NCBI RefSeq assembly: GCF_009827545.1
Contig: NZ_WTYS01000001.1
Span: forward strand, 248,001-312,000
Length of the DNA stretch: 64,000 nucleotides
Source: Pontixanthobacter gangjinensis
Lineage (GTDB): Bacteria; Pseudomonadota; Alphaproteobacteria; Sphingomonadales; Sphingomonadaceae
Direction of reading: 5' to 3'
Of the stretch, positions 8,394-16,366 are shown in pieces; within the stretch, counting starts at the first letter, position 1; each line of letters starts with the position of its first letter. The notes under the pieces were generated by a model. It was not told the DNA's origin, ran no database searches, and saw nothing but the letters and a program-made list of their open reading frames with translations. The position numbers and the translations under genes are program-made.

Positions 8394-8852
8394 TTAATCG
8401 TCGCGTGAAATTTTTTCCCGCCGCTCATGCGCTTCCTGTGCTTCAACGGTCATTGTTGCGACCGGCCTTGCGACCAAACGCTTAAGGCCGATTGGGTCTC
8501 CGGTCACTTCACAATAGCCATATTCGCCCTCGTCAATCCGGCGCAACGCTGAATCAATTTTCATAATCAGTTTACGCTGGCGATCGCGGGTGCGCAATTC
8601 GATGCCCCAGTCGGTTTCGCTTGAAGCCCTGTCATTCAAATCCGCTTCGCGGATTGGGGCATCTTGCAAAGATTGAAGCGTTGCGGAGGAAGCGGAGTGA
8701 ATCGAGCGCTTCCATTCGAGCAGCAGCATGCGGAAATAATTCAGCTGCATCTCACTCATATAAGGTTCGGAGTCGCTCGGAGCATAATCCGCAGCAAGCG
8801 ATTTCTTAACCCTTTCAAGGACTTCTATGTCATCGGACGACACGCTGGTCAT
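8394..8852 (-). CDS. dksA: RNA polymerase-binding transcription factor DksA
   Basis: This 152-residue DksA-family protein inserts a coiled coil into the RNA polymerase secondary channel and works with ppGpp in the stringent response. The helical hairpin spans about residues 33-108, with DLNDRASSE near its tip. The globular end reads GEYGYCEVTGDPIGLKRL...EAQEAHE, so three of the four zinc cysteines of enterobacterial DksA are replaced. That is the usual alphaproteobacterial form rather than damage. The 151-base gap downstream, before the PilZ gene, holds only A/T-rich sequence and a short GCTCC/GGAGC hairpin without a T-run. Confidence 0.92.
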   Translation of the reverse strand: MTSVSSDDIEVLERVKKSLAADYAPSDSEPYMSEMQLNYFRMLLLEWKRSIHSASSATLQSLQDAPIREADLNDRASSETDWGIELRTRDRQRKLIMKIDSALRRIDEGEYGYCEVTGDPIGLKRLVARPVATMTVEAQEAHERREKISRDD

Positions 8853-9062
8853 TAGTCCTCAGCTCCCAAAGCTATCCTGTCAGTCGATCAAGTTTCGATC
8901 ACATTACCTCTTGGGCGTTTTCAAAACCTGTTCGTTGGCGCGCCTATAGGCGGCACTCCATTCGCGCACAAGCCGCAATGGGTATTTGGCGGCTCGTTCT
9001 GATCTTTTTGCTGACAAGGCGCCGGCAATTTACGGGAAGGCAGTAAATTATTGATGGCCGCG

Positions 9063-9077
9063 TTAACTATTTGTTGA
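9063..9077 (+). promoter_or_regulatory. CtrA-like binding site upstream of the Sel1 protein gene
   Basis: TTAA, seven bases, then TTGA closely matches the alphaproteobacterial CtrA full site (TTAA-N7-TTAA), with one mismatch in the second half. It lies 68 bases before the ATG at 9145, a plausible promoter position. Support is by sequence pattern alone. The rest of the 292-base gap from 8853 to 9144 shows no other clear signal. Confidence 0.35.
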
Positions 9078-9144
9078 CCATGTTCGGGTGAACCAGAGGT
9101 CACCGGCGGAAAAGGGAACCGCCAGCCACTTGGGGGACTAAATA

Positions 9145-9474
9145 ATGAAACTGACTTCGATCGATGGCGGAAACGCCCAACCAGCCGATACAAGCGCCGC
9201 TGATCTTTTGGTTGCACAATGCCTCGCTTCCGCTGCTCAAGGCGAAGACTCGGCACTTTATGACCTGGGCGTAGCGTTTTCCACTGGCAGTCATGGCGCG
9301 CCATGCGATTTGATTGAGGCCCATAAGTGGTTTAATCTGGCGGCGACCAATGGACATGAAGAAGCCGCTTGGTGCCGTGCCGACGTCTCAGATGAAATGA
9401 CCGCTCGCGAAATCGCTGAAGCCCAGCGCCGTGCCCGCGAATGGCTGCGCTCTACCGCACGACAAGCTGCCTAA
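9145..9474 (+). CDS. Sel1-like repeat protein
   Basis: This 109-residue protein has one clear Sel1-type TPR-like unit (SALYDLGVAFSTGS...DLIEAHKWFNLAATNGHEEA), with the characteristic AHKWFNLAA helix, and a basic C-terminal helix rich in arginine. There is no signal peptide, so it is probably cytoplasmic. Single-repeat Sel1 proteins usually act as small adaptors; a partner cannot be named. A GGGGG tract 10 bases before the ATG serves as ribosome binding site. A CtrA-like site upstream hints at cell-cycle control. Confidence 0.75.
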   Translation: MKLTSIDGGNAQPADTSAADLLVAQCLASAAQGEDSALYDLGVAFSTGSHGAPCDLIEAHKWFNLAATNGHEEAAWCRADVSDEMTAREIAEAQRRAREWLRSTARQAA

Positions 9475-9503
9475 ACAGCTGGTTGGCATTCCACCTGAGC
9501 CTA

Positions 9504-10640
9504 TCAATCTTTCTTGAACGGCGTTCGCTGACTTAGAAACATTTGATCTGTACGAACGCCTTCGCGCTCGCGCAGGAGGTAGTCTGACACAGCGGCTGAG
9601 AAGTCTGGGTCAGCAATCCAATGGGCGGACCATGTCGTAACCGGCTCGTACCCTCTTGCCAATTTGTGGCCGCCTTGGGCACCTGCCTCGACGCGCTTCA
9701 GGCCGCGGGCAATAGCCGCATCAATTGCTTGATAGTAACACAATTCGAAATGCAGGAACTTCTTTTCCCTACTGCACCCCCAATACCGGCCATATAGCGC
9801 GCTACCGCCTACGAAATTGAGCGCGCCTGCTATCGGGATGCCGTCTTCTAACGCCAGCATCAGCAATATCTGGTCGCCCATCCGTTCGCCAAACAATGTA
9901 AACGCTTCGCGCGTCAGATAGGGCCGCCCCCATTTGCGTGCACCTGTATCCTGATAAAATTCCCAGAACGCATCCCAATGCTCCTCGCGGATTTCATCGC
10001 CGACAAGATGCACAATTTCAACGCCGCTTTGCGCCATTTGCCGCTCCTTGCGGATGTCCTTGCGCTTGCGAGATGAGAGCGCGCCGAGGAAATCATCGAA
10101 CGATCCATATCCGCGATTTTCCCAATGGAATTGCGTGTCGCTGCGCTTCATCCAGCCAGCTTCTTCGAACAATCCTATCTGATCTGGCTCGATAAAAGTT
10201 GCATGGGCAGAGGAAAACCCATTGCTCGCACAAAGCTGTTCTGCAGCACGAAGCAGCGGCTTTGCATATTTCGGGTCCGACAGAAGCAATCTTGGGCCTG
10301 TCGCTGGGGTAAATGGCGCGGCGATCTGAAGCTTTGGGTAGTATTCACCACCAGCTCGCTGATAGGCGTCAGCCCATGCGTGGTCGAACACATATTCACC
10401 CTGACTATGCCCCTTCAGATAGGCGGGCATCGCAGCCAATAATTCTCCACCCTCGCCTTCGATGATAATCGGAGTAGCCTGCCATCCGGTGCCCGGGCCG
10501 ACGCTGCCAGAATCTTCCAAAGCAGTTAGAAATGCATATGACACGAAGGGATTATCGTCGCCTGCCAACGCATTCCATCCATCTTCGGGCAAAGCTCCGA
10601 CGGAGCCGGCAATTTTTGCAACAAGCGGTATTTCGCTCAC
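9504..10640 (-). CDS. FemAB-like GNAT N-acyltransferase (PF04339 type)
   Basis: This 378-residue cytoplasmic protein resembles the peptidogalycan-biosynthesis/FemAB-like family, formerly DUF482. Features are the FVSYAFLTALEDSGSVG start, YVFDHAWADAYQRAG, LSSRKRKDIRKERQ, and ALNFVGGSALYGRYWG followed by HFELCYYQAIDAAI and GAQGGHKLARGYEP. The fold is a double GNAT acyltransferase; the acceptor is unknown. Its ATG overlaps the stop of the upstream glycerophosphodiesterase gene (10637-10640), and this pairing suggests a shared transcript. Confidence 0.82.
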   Translation of the reverse strand: MSEIPLVAKIAGSVGALPEDGWNALAGDDNPFVSYAFLTALEDSGSVGPGTGWQATPIIIEGEGGELLAAMPAYLKGHSQGEYVFDHAWADAYQRAGGEYYPKLQIAAPFTPATGPRLLLSDPKYAKPLLRAAEQLCASNGFSSAHATFIEPDQIGLFEEAGWMKRSDTQFHWENRGYGSFDDFLGALSSRKRKDIRKERQMAQSGVEIVHLVGDEIREEHWDAFWEFYQDTGARKWGRPYLTREAFTLFGERMGDQILLMLALEDGIPIAGALNFVGGSALYGRYWGCSREKKFLHFELCYYQAIDAAIARGLKRVEAGAQGGHKLARGYEPVTTWSAHWIADPDFSAAVSDYLLREREGVRTDQMFLSQRTPFKKD

Positions 10641-11410
10641 GCCGAGCCTTCTAATTCCGCGATCAGCGCGTCAGCATGAGCGACGGCACGCGTGCGCAGT
10701 TCCTCCGAATTGATCGTCCACGCCAATACCGGAATGCCCCGACTGCGCTGGGCGCTCGCAAATTTGCTCGGGAAATCGCGCACATCATAGGCCAGAAAGT
10801 CGGGCTTGGCATGCCACAGCGTCAGGCGCCGTTCCCATGCTCCACGCACATTTTTCTTGCCCTCTTCCTTAATCACCAGCCCGCAAACAACTCGCGGAGA
10901 ATGTGACCGGAACCAGCTTGCAACGCGCGGGTCATAACTCATCACTGCATACTGCCCACGATACCCTTCCAAGGCGCGATTGACCGCCAAGCAAAGCGAG
11001 TTCGTGCGGCGATCAAATGCGGATTTCAATTCAATCAAAATTGGCACCTGCCCGGCGACCTGATCCAGCAACCGGCTCAATTGGGGAATCGCATCGGTGC
11101 TGCCGGACAGCATGATTTTTTCAATGTCGGCTGCGTCGCGCTTGTTCACCGGCCCTGTCTCGTCAGTCAGCAGATCGAGGTCCCAATCATGGAACACAAC
11201 TGCCTTGCCATCCCGCGTGCGCTGGATGTCGCATTCGATACCCAGACCGCGCGCAATCGCATCGGCAAAGGCCGAGGGCGAATTTTCCGGGACGCCATCA
11301 CCGTGTAGGCCGCGATGGGCGTAATCCCATTCGCTGAGCCAGTTTACCCTGTCTGGCTGCGGCGCAGGTGCGCGCCAATTATCAAGCAGGCGCAATAGCA
11401 ATGATCGCAT
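10637..11410 (-). CDS. Glycerophosphodiester phosphodiesterase family protein
   Basis: This 257-residue protein has the GDPD active site: H32-R in [10 protein letters not shown]42 in PENS, E59 and D61 in [11 protein letters not shown], and H74 in [12 protein letters not shown]. It hydrolyses glycerophosphodiesters to glycerol-3-phosphate and an alcohol. No signal peptide is evident, which points to a cytoplasmic UgpQ-like enzyme. It overlaps the upstream RidA-family gene by 29 bases and the downstream FemAB-like gene by 4, forming a tight HAD-RidA-GDPD-FemAB run. Confidence 0.9.
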   Translation of the reverse strand: MRSLLLRLLDNWRAPAPQPDRVNWLSEWDYAHRGLHGDGVPENSPSAFADAIARGLGIECDIQRTRDGKAVVFHDWDLDLLTDETGPVNKRDAADIEKIMLSGSTDAIPQLSRLLDQVAGQVPILIELKSAFDRRTNSLCLAVNRALEGYRGQYAVMSYDPRVASWFRSHSPRVVCGLVIKEEGKKNVRGAWERRLTLWHAKPDFLAYDVRDFPSKFASAQRSRGIPVLAWTINSEELRTRAVAHADALIAELEGSA

Positions 11411-11843
11411 CCACCTCTACCGCGGCATTCAGTGGCAGCACCGGCACGCCAACCGCGCTGCGGGCGTGCTTGCCAATCTCGCCGAACACCTCAAACATCA
11501 GTTCCGAAGCGCCATTGGCAATTTTGGGCTGATCGGCGAAGTCACCTGTCGAGCTGACGAATGCACCCAATTTTACGATCCGCTCGACCCGGTCCAATTC
11601 GATGCCGGCATGCTCGAGCTGCGCCAAAATCATCAAGCCGCACGCACGCGCTGCTTCGGTTCCCTGCTCTAGCGAGACATCCTCACCCAGCCGGCCGGTG
11701 ACCAGTTGGCCGCCGACAAAAGGCAATTGCCCAGAGATGTAGGCCATCCCGCCATGGACAACGACCGGAACGTAACTCGCAACCGGTGCCGCCGCTTTGG
11801 GCAGCTCAATTCCCAATTCCTGAAGCCGTGCTGCAATAGTCAT
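11382..11843 (-). CDS. RidA family protein (YjgF/YER057c/UK114), long type
   Basis: This 153-residue protein begins with [25 protein letters not shown] and continues with [11 protein letters not shown], typical of the roughly 150-residue RidA subgroup common in proteobacteria. RidA proteins deaminate reactive enamine/imine intermediates. A catalytic arginine analogous to R105 of RidA is not obvious in this subgroup, so the deaminase role is unproven. The ATG at 11843 overlaps the stop of the HAD gene upstream by ATGA. Its own 3' end overlaps the GDPD gene start by 29 bases. Confidence 0.87.
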   Translation of the reverse strand: MTIAARLQELGIELPKAAAPVASYVPVVVHGGMAYISGQLPFVGGQLVTGRLGEDVSLEQGTEAARACGLMILAQLEHAGIELDRVERIVKLGAFVSSTGDFADQPKIANGASELMFEVFGEIGKHARSAVGVPVLPLNAAVEVDAIIAIAPA

Positions 11844-12469
11844 ATTGTTTCCTCGTGCAATTCGCGCAGAAGCCAAGGCAAGGCATGGTCCCAGCTGTCA
11901 ATTCGCGCATGGGCGTGACCCGCTTCATAAGCGCAATCGATATGCGGAGCCAACATGGGCTCTCCGCAAAGATGCAATCTTTTCACCTGCGGCACATCGA
12001 CCGAGACCGACTGATGATGCTGCGGCAGATCATCAATGAAGATGGTCGTAAGCGGCTGATATTCCTCAACGATTCTCGCGAGCGCCGGGCCTTTCGGCCC
12101 CTGATTGGTGAACACGCGAGCATGGACGCCATGCGCGGCAAGCTGTTCCGCCCTCATCTGTTGCCGTTCATCATTGAGGTTGGTCAAAATCACCACATCG
12201 GCATTTTCGGCGATCCGGTTAACACTTTCAATCGCGCCTTCAATCGGGTTCTGACGGTGCATCTCGGTATCGAAGAATCCGCCAAGCAAGCGCCAGATGT
12301 CACGCTCCTCAACCAATTCACCCGATTCCTGCCAGCGCATTGCAGTGGCAAAATTGTTGCCCTCCATGCGAAATGTCACACCCTCTTTCTCGGCCAGCCA
12401 ATCACGGAAAGGGGCAACCATATGCAGCAATACTTCGTCGCAATCGGAAATCAGCAGCGGCTTGGCCAT
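11840..12469 (-). CDS. HAD family hydrolase
   Basis: This 209-residue protein shows HAD motif I as LISDCDEVLLH near the N-terminus, with the nucleophile aspartate followed two residues on by the acid. It also has motif II VVILTNLNDE, and FIDDLPQHH as motif IV with paired acids. A lysine in GPKGPALARI serves as motif III. This argues for a phosphatase of the C1-cap type with unknown substrate. The ATG at 12469 is preferred because motif I then lies at the usual distance. It heads the HAD-RidA-GDPD-FemAB-like cluster, all coupled by overlaps. Confidence 0.82.
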   Translation of the reverse strand: MAKPLLISDCDEVLLHMVAPFRDWLAEKEGVTFRMEGNNFATAMRWQESGELVEERDIWRLLGGFFDTEMHRQNPIEGAIESVNRIAENADVVILTNLNDERQQMRAEQLAAHGVHARVFTNQGPKGPALARIVEEYQPLTTIFIDDLPQHHQSVSVDVPQVKRLHLCGEPMLAPHIDCAYEAGHAHARIDSWDHALPWLLRELHEETI

Positions 12470-12479
12470 TAGTAAGAAC

Positions 12480-12728
12480 TCATCTGGATAGGCTTTCATG
12501 GGCCGCGACAATTTGTTGCGGTGTGATTTGCAGCTCGTCTGACGCCCGAACCAAATCAGGCTCGTGGTTGATCAGAAATTCGAGTACTGCGGCCAGAACG
12601 CCCGGATCGCCCAAACGCTCCCGCAATAAATCGGGTGTCAGACCGGTGAGGTCAAGCAGCCGCTCTGCTCTGGGTCCATCGCCCAATATCCAGCCAAGCA
12701 CTGCCAGCGCGAGGTTTTGCGGCTCCAT
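12480..12728 (-). CDS. DUF3572 family protein
   Basis: This 82-residue alphaproteobacterial protein of unknown function has the DUF3572 pattern: NLALAVLGWILGD, then RAERLLDLTGLTPDLLRERLGDPGVLAAVLEFL, then a C-terminal helix. It lies directly divergent from the DivK-type regulator gene, an arrangement I recall in several alphaproteobacteria. An in-frame ATG at 12758 exists, but homology begins at MEPQNLAL. Confidence 0.8.
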   Translation of the reverse strand: MEPQNLALAVLGWILGDGPRAERLLDLTGLTPDLLRERLGDPGVLAAVLEFLINHEPDLVRASDELQITPQQIVAAHESLSR

Positions 12729-12844
12729 ATGACCGCTGCGGGTGAATTCGTTTTGCACGAGAATTGTCAGAATCCTGCAAGAGTCCTAGAGGCACTAAGG
12801 CAAAGGCAATCTGTCCTTGCGCAATTGGCCGAGTGAGAGACGCA

Positions 12845-13213
12845 ATGGCAAAGAGAATCCTCGTTGTCGAGGATAACGATTTGAACCGTAAACTGTTCTG
12901 CGATGTTCTGAAAGCAAACGGGTGTGAGGTGGAGCCAATCGCAGACGGCGAATTGGCCTTAAATGCTGCCCGTGCCTTTGCGCCTGATTTGGTGATTATG
13001 GACATTCAGCTGCCAAATATCTCGGGTATTGACTTGATTGCGGCATTCAAAAAAGATGCTTCGCTAATGGATGTGCCGATCCTCGCGGTAACCGCCTATG
13101 CCGGCAAGGGTGACGAGGAACGCATCCGCGATGCAGGCGCCGAATCCTATCTGTCCAAGCCAGTTTCGATCAACCCGTTCATGGCGGCGGTGAATGCATT
13201 ACTGGACGGTTAG
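12845..13213 (+). CDS. divK: Single-domain response regulator, DivK-like
   Basis: This 122-residue receiver domain has no output domain. The acidic pocket E9-D10-N11, the phosphorylation site D53 in LVIMDIQLP, a conserved Thr/Ala in AVTAYAG, and the lysine in YLSKPVS are all present. The sequence KRILVVEDNDLNRKLFCDVL resembles Caulobacter DivK, which controls the CckA-CtrA cell-cycle phosphorelay through DivJ/PleC. The divergent DUF3572 gene supports DivK over a random CheY. No kinase gene is adjacent. Confidence 0.85.
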   Translation: MAKRILVVEDNDLNRKLFCDVLKANGCEVEPIADGELALNAARAFAPDLVIMDIQLPNISGIDLIAAFKKDASLMDVPILAVTAYAGKGDEERIRDAGAESYLSKPVSINPFMAAVNALLDG

Positions 13214-13221
13214 AAACGGCT

Positions 13222-13791
13222 TCACCTTGCCAATGATTCCGAAAGAAACACGATCAGCGTTACAAACAAACCGCCGATAAAAATCCGGTAGGCCAGACCA
13301 AGGAAATGATATTTGCGCCGGGCGAGCACTTGCCCGTTTTGATAGATATCATGCATCATGGTCCGGAAAATCCGCTCGTCAGACCGCATTTCTTCTAGGA
13401 TTGATGCCACCCATTCTTCTTCGTCCAGCTCGGCAAAATGTCCGAAAAACAATTTGTTGGGGATGGGTCCTGTGTCTTTGGGTTTTCGGACAGATGGCAG
13501 CACCGCCATGACCGCGCAAAGCGAGCTTAAAAACGAAAACACCGCCAGCACCATCATCGAATAGGGAACTTCACCGCCAAGCGACCGACTGATCGACAGT
13601 GAAAAGACCAAAAAAGTTGCGCCCATCAGGATCGACGCTTTCTGGTCGGCCATTTGCGAAAGAGTAAGCGTGTTGACCTGCGCCGTGCGCGCCATATGGA
13701 CCGCATGGGCCGAGTAGATTGGCGATTCGGGAGTGGTCTTGATGGCCGTCGCTTCGGTTTCAGCCGATGCGCCTTGGATGTTGTCGGTCAT
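13222..13791 (-). CDS. Pycsar-effector-like transmembrane protein (PycTM family)
   Basis: This 189-residue protein has three hydrophobic segments (about residues 51-70, 77-99 and 165-185), with a cytoplasmic-looking acidic region between the second and third. The N-terminal HMARTAQVNTLTLSQMADQKASILMG is the signature of the family annotated as Pycsar system effectors. In Pycsar antiviral systems such proteins are opened by cyclic CMP/UMP made by an adjacent cyclase. No uridylate/cytidylate cyclase gene is adjacent here, so a defence role is not supported by context. It is convergent with divK. Confidence 0.75.
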   Translation of the reverse strand: MTDNIQGASAETEATAIKTTPESPIYSAHAVHMARTAQVNTLTLSQMADQKASILMGATFLVFSLSISRSLGGEVPYSMMVLAVFSFLSSLCAVMAVLPSVRKPKDTGPIPNKLFFGHFAELDEEEWVASILEEMRSDERIFRTMMHDIYQNGQVLARRKYHFLGLAYRIFIGGLFVTLIVFLSESLAR

Positions 13792-13941
13792 TGATATTGT
13801 GCCCCCCGCGCATATCTATTCAATGCATTTGCAGGCTTGCCAGCGGCTGTTGCGCTTGACAAGCAGGGGTTTCAGCCGCTTTTCGGCCCCAATGTCATGG
13901 CAAGCGCTCGCTCTGCCTTTAATTTGATTGGAAGAATTTTG

Positions 13942-14181
13942 ATGGACCGTGCCGAAGTCGACAGCAAAATCCGCTCGCTGATTGAGCCATTCAACAAGAA
14001 GGGCATCAAGCTGCAGGACGAGTCCACATTTGCCAACGATCTGGAATTTGATAGCCTGACTGTGATGGATTTTGTCGCTGAGATTGAAGACGAATTCGAT
14101 ATCATCATCAGCATGAACCAGCAGGCGGAGATAGAAAACTTCGGCCAGTTGATTGATGCCGTAACCAAATTGCAGAACTGA
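13942..14181 (+). CDS. Acyl carrier protein of sphingolipid synthesis
   Basis: This 79-residue acyl carrier protein has the phosphopantetheine site S38 in LEFDSLTVMDF. It starts at the ATG at 13942, with GGAAG 7 bases upstream. The gene ends two bases before spt, so the two are almost certainly co-transcribed. In Sphingomonadales and Caulobacter a dedicated ACP supplies the acyl thioester to serine palmitoyltransferase; I infer that role from position. The protein is cytoplasmic and acidic, as expected. Confidence 0.9.
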   Translation: MDRAEVDSKIRSLIEPFNKKGIKLQDESTFANDLEFDSLTVMDFVAEIEDEFDIIISMNQQAEIENFGQLIDAVTKLQN

Positions 14182-14183
14182 TT

Positions 14184-15407
14184 ATGAGCGATAATATTCC
14201 CGCCGAGTCAGGCGATCTCTTCAGCAAATTCGATGACATCATTGCAATGCGCGAAGGCTTGCTCGCCAGCGGTGTGCAGGATCCCTTCAGTCTGGTCATG
14301 GAGAAAGTTCTCTCCCCGACCCGCGCCATTTGCAATGGGCGCGATACGATATTGCTGGGCACCTATAATTATATGGGAATGACCTTCGATCCCGATGTGA
14401 TCGACGCAGGCAAGCAAGCGCTGGCGGACTTTGGCACCGGCACCACCGGGAGCCGCGTTCTCAACGGTACGTATCAAGGCCACAAGGAATGCGAGGAAGC
14501 ACTCAAAGAATTTTACGATATGGAACACGCAATGGTGTTCTCGACCGGCTATCTTGCCAATCTCGGGATCATCTCCACAATCGCCGGAAAAGGCGATTAC
14601 ATCATTCTCGACATCGATAGCCACGCCAGCATTTGGGATGGCTGCGCGATGGGTAATGCCGAAGTCGTGCCGTTCAAGCATAATGACATCGAAGCGATGG
14701 AAAAGCGGCTGAAGCGTGTACCTGAGGGCGCCGGGAAGCTGGTTATTCTCGAAGGCGTTTATTCGATGCTTGGCGATGTTGCCCCGCTGAAGGAAATGGT
14801 CGCGATTGCGAAGAAGCATGGCGCGATGGTGCTGGTCGATGAAGCGCATTCGATGGGTTTCATCGGCGAGAATGGTCGCGGCGTTGTCGAAGCCGCCGGA
14901 GTGATTGACGATGTCGACTTTATCATCGGAACTTTTTCGAAGAGCGTCGGGACCGTCGGAGGCTTTTGCGTTTCCAACCATCCGAAGTTTGAAATCATGC
15001 GGCTCGTTTGCCGCCCATACGTTTTCACGGCTTCGCTCCCTCCCAGCGTTGTAGCAACAGCCGAAACCAGCATTCGCAAACTGATGCATGGCCACAACAA
15101 GCGGGCGCATCTGTGGGAAAATTCCAAACGGCTCCATGCCGGCCTGAAAGAAATGGGCTTCACTCTGGGTACAGACGAATGCCAAAGTGCAATTGTCGCG
15201 GTGATCATGCCTGATCTGCAAAGGGGCGCGATGATGTGGGAAGCGCTGCTGAAAGAAGGGCTATATGTCAATCTGGCCCGACCACCAGCAACCCCGGCTA
15301 ACATGACCCTGCTTCGCTGTTCACTTTGTGCAGAGCATAGTGATGAGGAAGTGACCACCATATTGGGCATGTTCGATCGGGCTGGAAAAGCGACCGGGAT
15401 CATCTGA
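14184..15407 (+). CDS. spt: Serine palmitoyltransferase
   Basis: This 407-residue alpha-oxoamine synthase condenses L-serine with a long-chain acyl thioester to 3-ketosphinganine, the first step of sphingolipid synthesis. The PLP lysine is K253 in IIGTFSKSVGTVGGF. D219 and H222 in LVDEAHSMG bind the cofactor, and H147 in DIDSHASIWDG stacks on it. The length and FSTGYLANLGIIS match the soluble homodimeric Sphingomonas enzyme rather than the KBL or 5-ALA synthase branches. It sits directly after its ACP and converges on a hydroxylase-type gene. Confidence 0.94.
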   Translation: MSDNIPAESGDLFSKFDDIIAMREGLLASGVQDPFSLVMEKVLSPTRAICNGRDTILLGTYNYMGMTFDPDVIDAGKQALADFGTGTTGSRVLNGTYQGHKECEEALKEFYDMEHAMVFSTGYLANLGIISTIAGKGDYIILDIDSHASIWDGCAMGNAEVVPFKHNDIEAMEKRLKRVPEGAGKLVILEGVYSMLGDVAPLKEMVAIAKKHGAMVLVDEAHSMGFIGENGRGVVEAAGVIDDVDFIIGTFSKSVGTVGGFCVSNHPKFEIMRLVCRPYVFTASLPPSVVATAETSIRKLMHGHNKRAHLWENSKRLHAGLKEMGFTLGTDECQSAIVAVIMPDLQRGAMMWEALLKEGLYVNLARPPATPANMTLLRCSLCAEHSDEEVTTILGMFDRAGKATGII

Positions 15408-15432
15408 GCCCGGCCGCTCACCCTGTAGGTTC

Positions 15433-15451
15433 GGCAGCTTCTTTGGCTGCC
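15433..15451 (+). terminator. Weak hairpin after spt
   Basis: GGCAGC and GCTGCC pair around a 7-base loop 25 bases after the spt stop and are followed by a pyrimidine-rich TTCCTCTCC rather than a pure T-run. This is a possible weak terminator between the convergent spt and hydroxylase genes. Confidence 0.4.
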
Positions 15452-15463
15452 TTCCTCTCCAAC

Positions 15464-16312
15464 TTAAATCACGCTTGCGCCGGATTTCGGCTGTTCAGAC
15501 GCTGCTTCCATCTCGGTGCCTTCTTTGAACAAAGGCCACGCCAATTGCTGGCCGAGCGTTGCCTTGGGCAAATTTTCCACTCCATAGCTGACCGGATATG
15601 AGCGAGTGATCTTTGCTGTACCGAACAGAACATCCCAGAAAAACAGCAAATTGCCGAAATTGCCCTTATATTGAACCGCAGGATCATCGGCGTGGCGACC
15701 GTGGTGGGCGTGGTGTGTTGCAGGTGTGGAGATGACCCGCTCAACCACCCACATGAATGGTGACAATGCCTTGATCTTGTAAAGCGGCTTGTCCCAAGCA
15801 ACGTTGCTATGCGCGCCGGTGATCACCAATAATTTGACCACGATGTAGCCAGCGTAAACCCAGCCGAGTCCGAGATAAATCAGCACACCAGAAAACCAGA
15901 TCCCGGGCATCAGCGCATAATAAAACAGATTATTCCGGTAGACCAGGCGAACGCTCATGTAGCGGGCATTATGGTGGGCGCGGTGCAAATTATACAGCCA
16001 AGGCACAGTGTGCGATGCGCGGTGCAGCCAATATTGCATCATATCGTCAAAGACGAGGAACAGCGCGATTGCCGCGAAAATATTGATATCGGCCAAGGCC
16101 CCCGCCAGCCCGGGGGCCGCTAAACCCATTAGCGCAGCGGACAAAAACAAAATCATCGGCTGAGTGAGACCGAGCAGAACAAAGGTCGATACCAGTTCAA
16201 CGATCCCGTCATCCCGGGTCTGCTCTTGCTTACTGAACAAGTCAGAGCGCCACATTTCAAGCAGTGCGTAGCCGAAAAAGATCGCTAGAATTACAATTGT
16301 GGATGTAGCCAA
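15464..16312 (-). CDS. Sterol desaturase / fatty acid hydroxylase superfamily membrane protein
   Basis: This is a 282-residue integral membrane di-iron enzyme. The histidine boxes are HRASH and HRAHH, separated by WLYNL, and further on HHAHHGRH. The spacing fits the fatty acid hydroxylase superfamily (PF04116). Hydrophobic helices lie near residues 5-20, 38-65 and 85-105. It converges on spt, so hydroxylation of a sphingoid base or its acyl chain is an attractive guess, but the substrate cannot be read from sequence. A TTG at 16312 with GAGGGA upstream serves as start. Confidence 0.85.
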   Translation of the reverse strand: MATSTIVILAIFFGYALLEMWRSDLFSKQEQTRDDGIVELVSTFVLLGLTQPMILFLSAALMGLAAPGLAGALADINIFAAIALFLVFDDMMQYWLHRASHTVPWLYNLHRAHHNARYMSVRLVYRNNLFYYALMPGIWFSGVLIYLGLGWVYAGYIVVKLLVITGAHSNVAWDKPLYKIKALSPFMWVVERVISTPATHHAHHGRHADDPAVQYKGNFGNLLFFWDVLFGTAKITRSYPVSYGVENLPKATLGQQLAWPLFKEGTEMEAASEQPKSGASVI

Positions 16313-16366
16313 TGCTCGTGTCCCTCTCTTGATTGCTGGTCAGCTAACGCATATTGCCGGACTAGA

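Noticed and set aside
13222-13791. A Pycsar antiviral defence locus
   Set aside because: The neighbouring genes are divK and acp-spt; no nucleotide cyclase is present, so only the effector-like family is claimed.
14208-15221. Long open frame of about 337 codons on the minus strand, opposite spt
   Set aside because: It is an antisense shadow of a fully recognised PLP enzyme with intact motifs on the plus strand; the product matches nothing and has unlikely composition.
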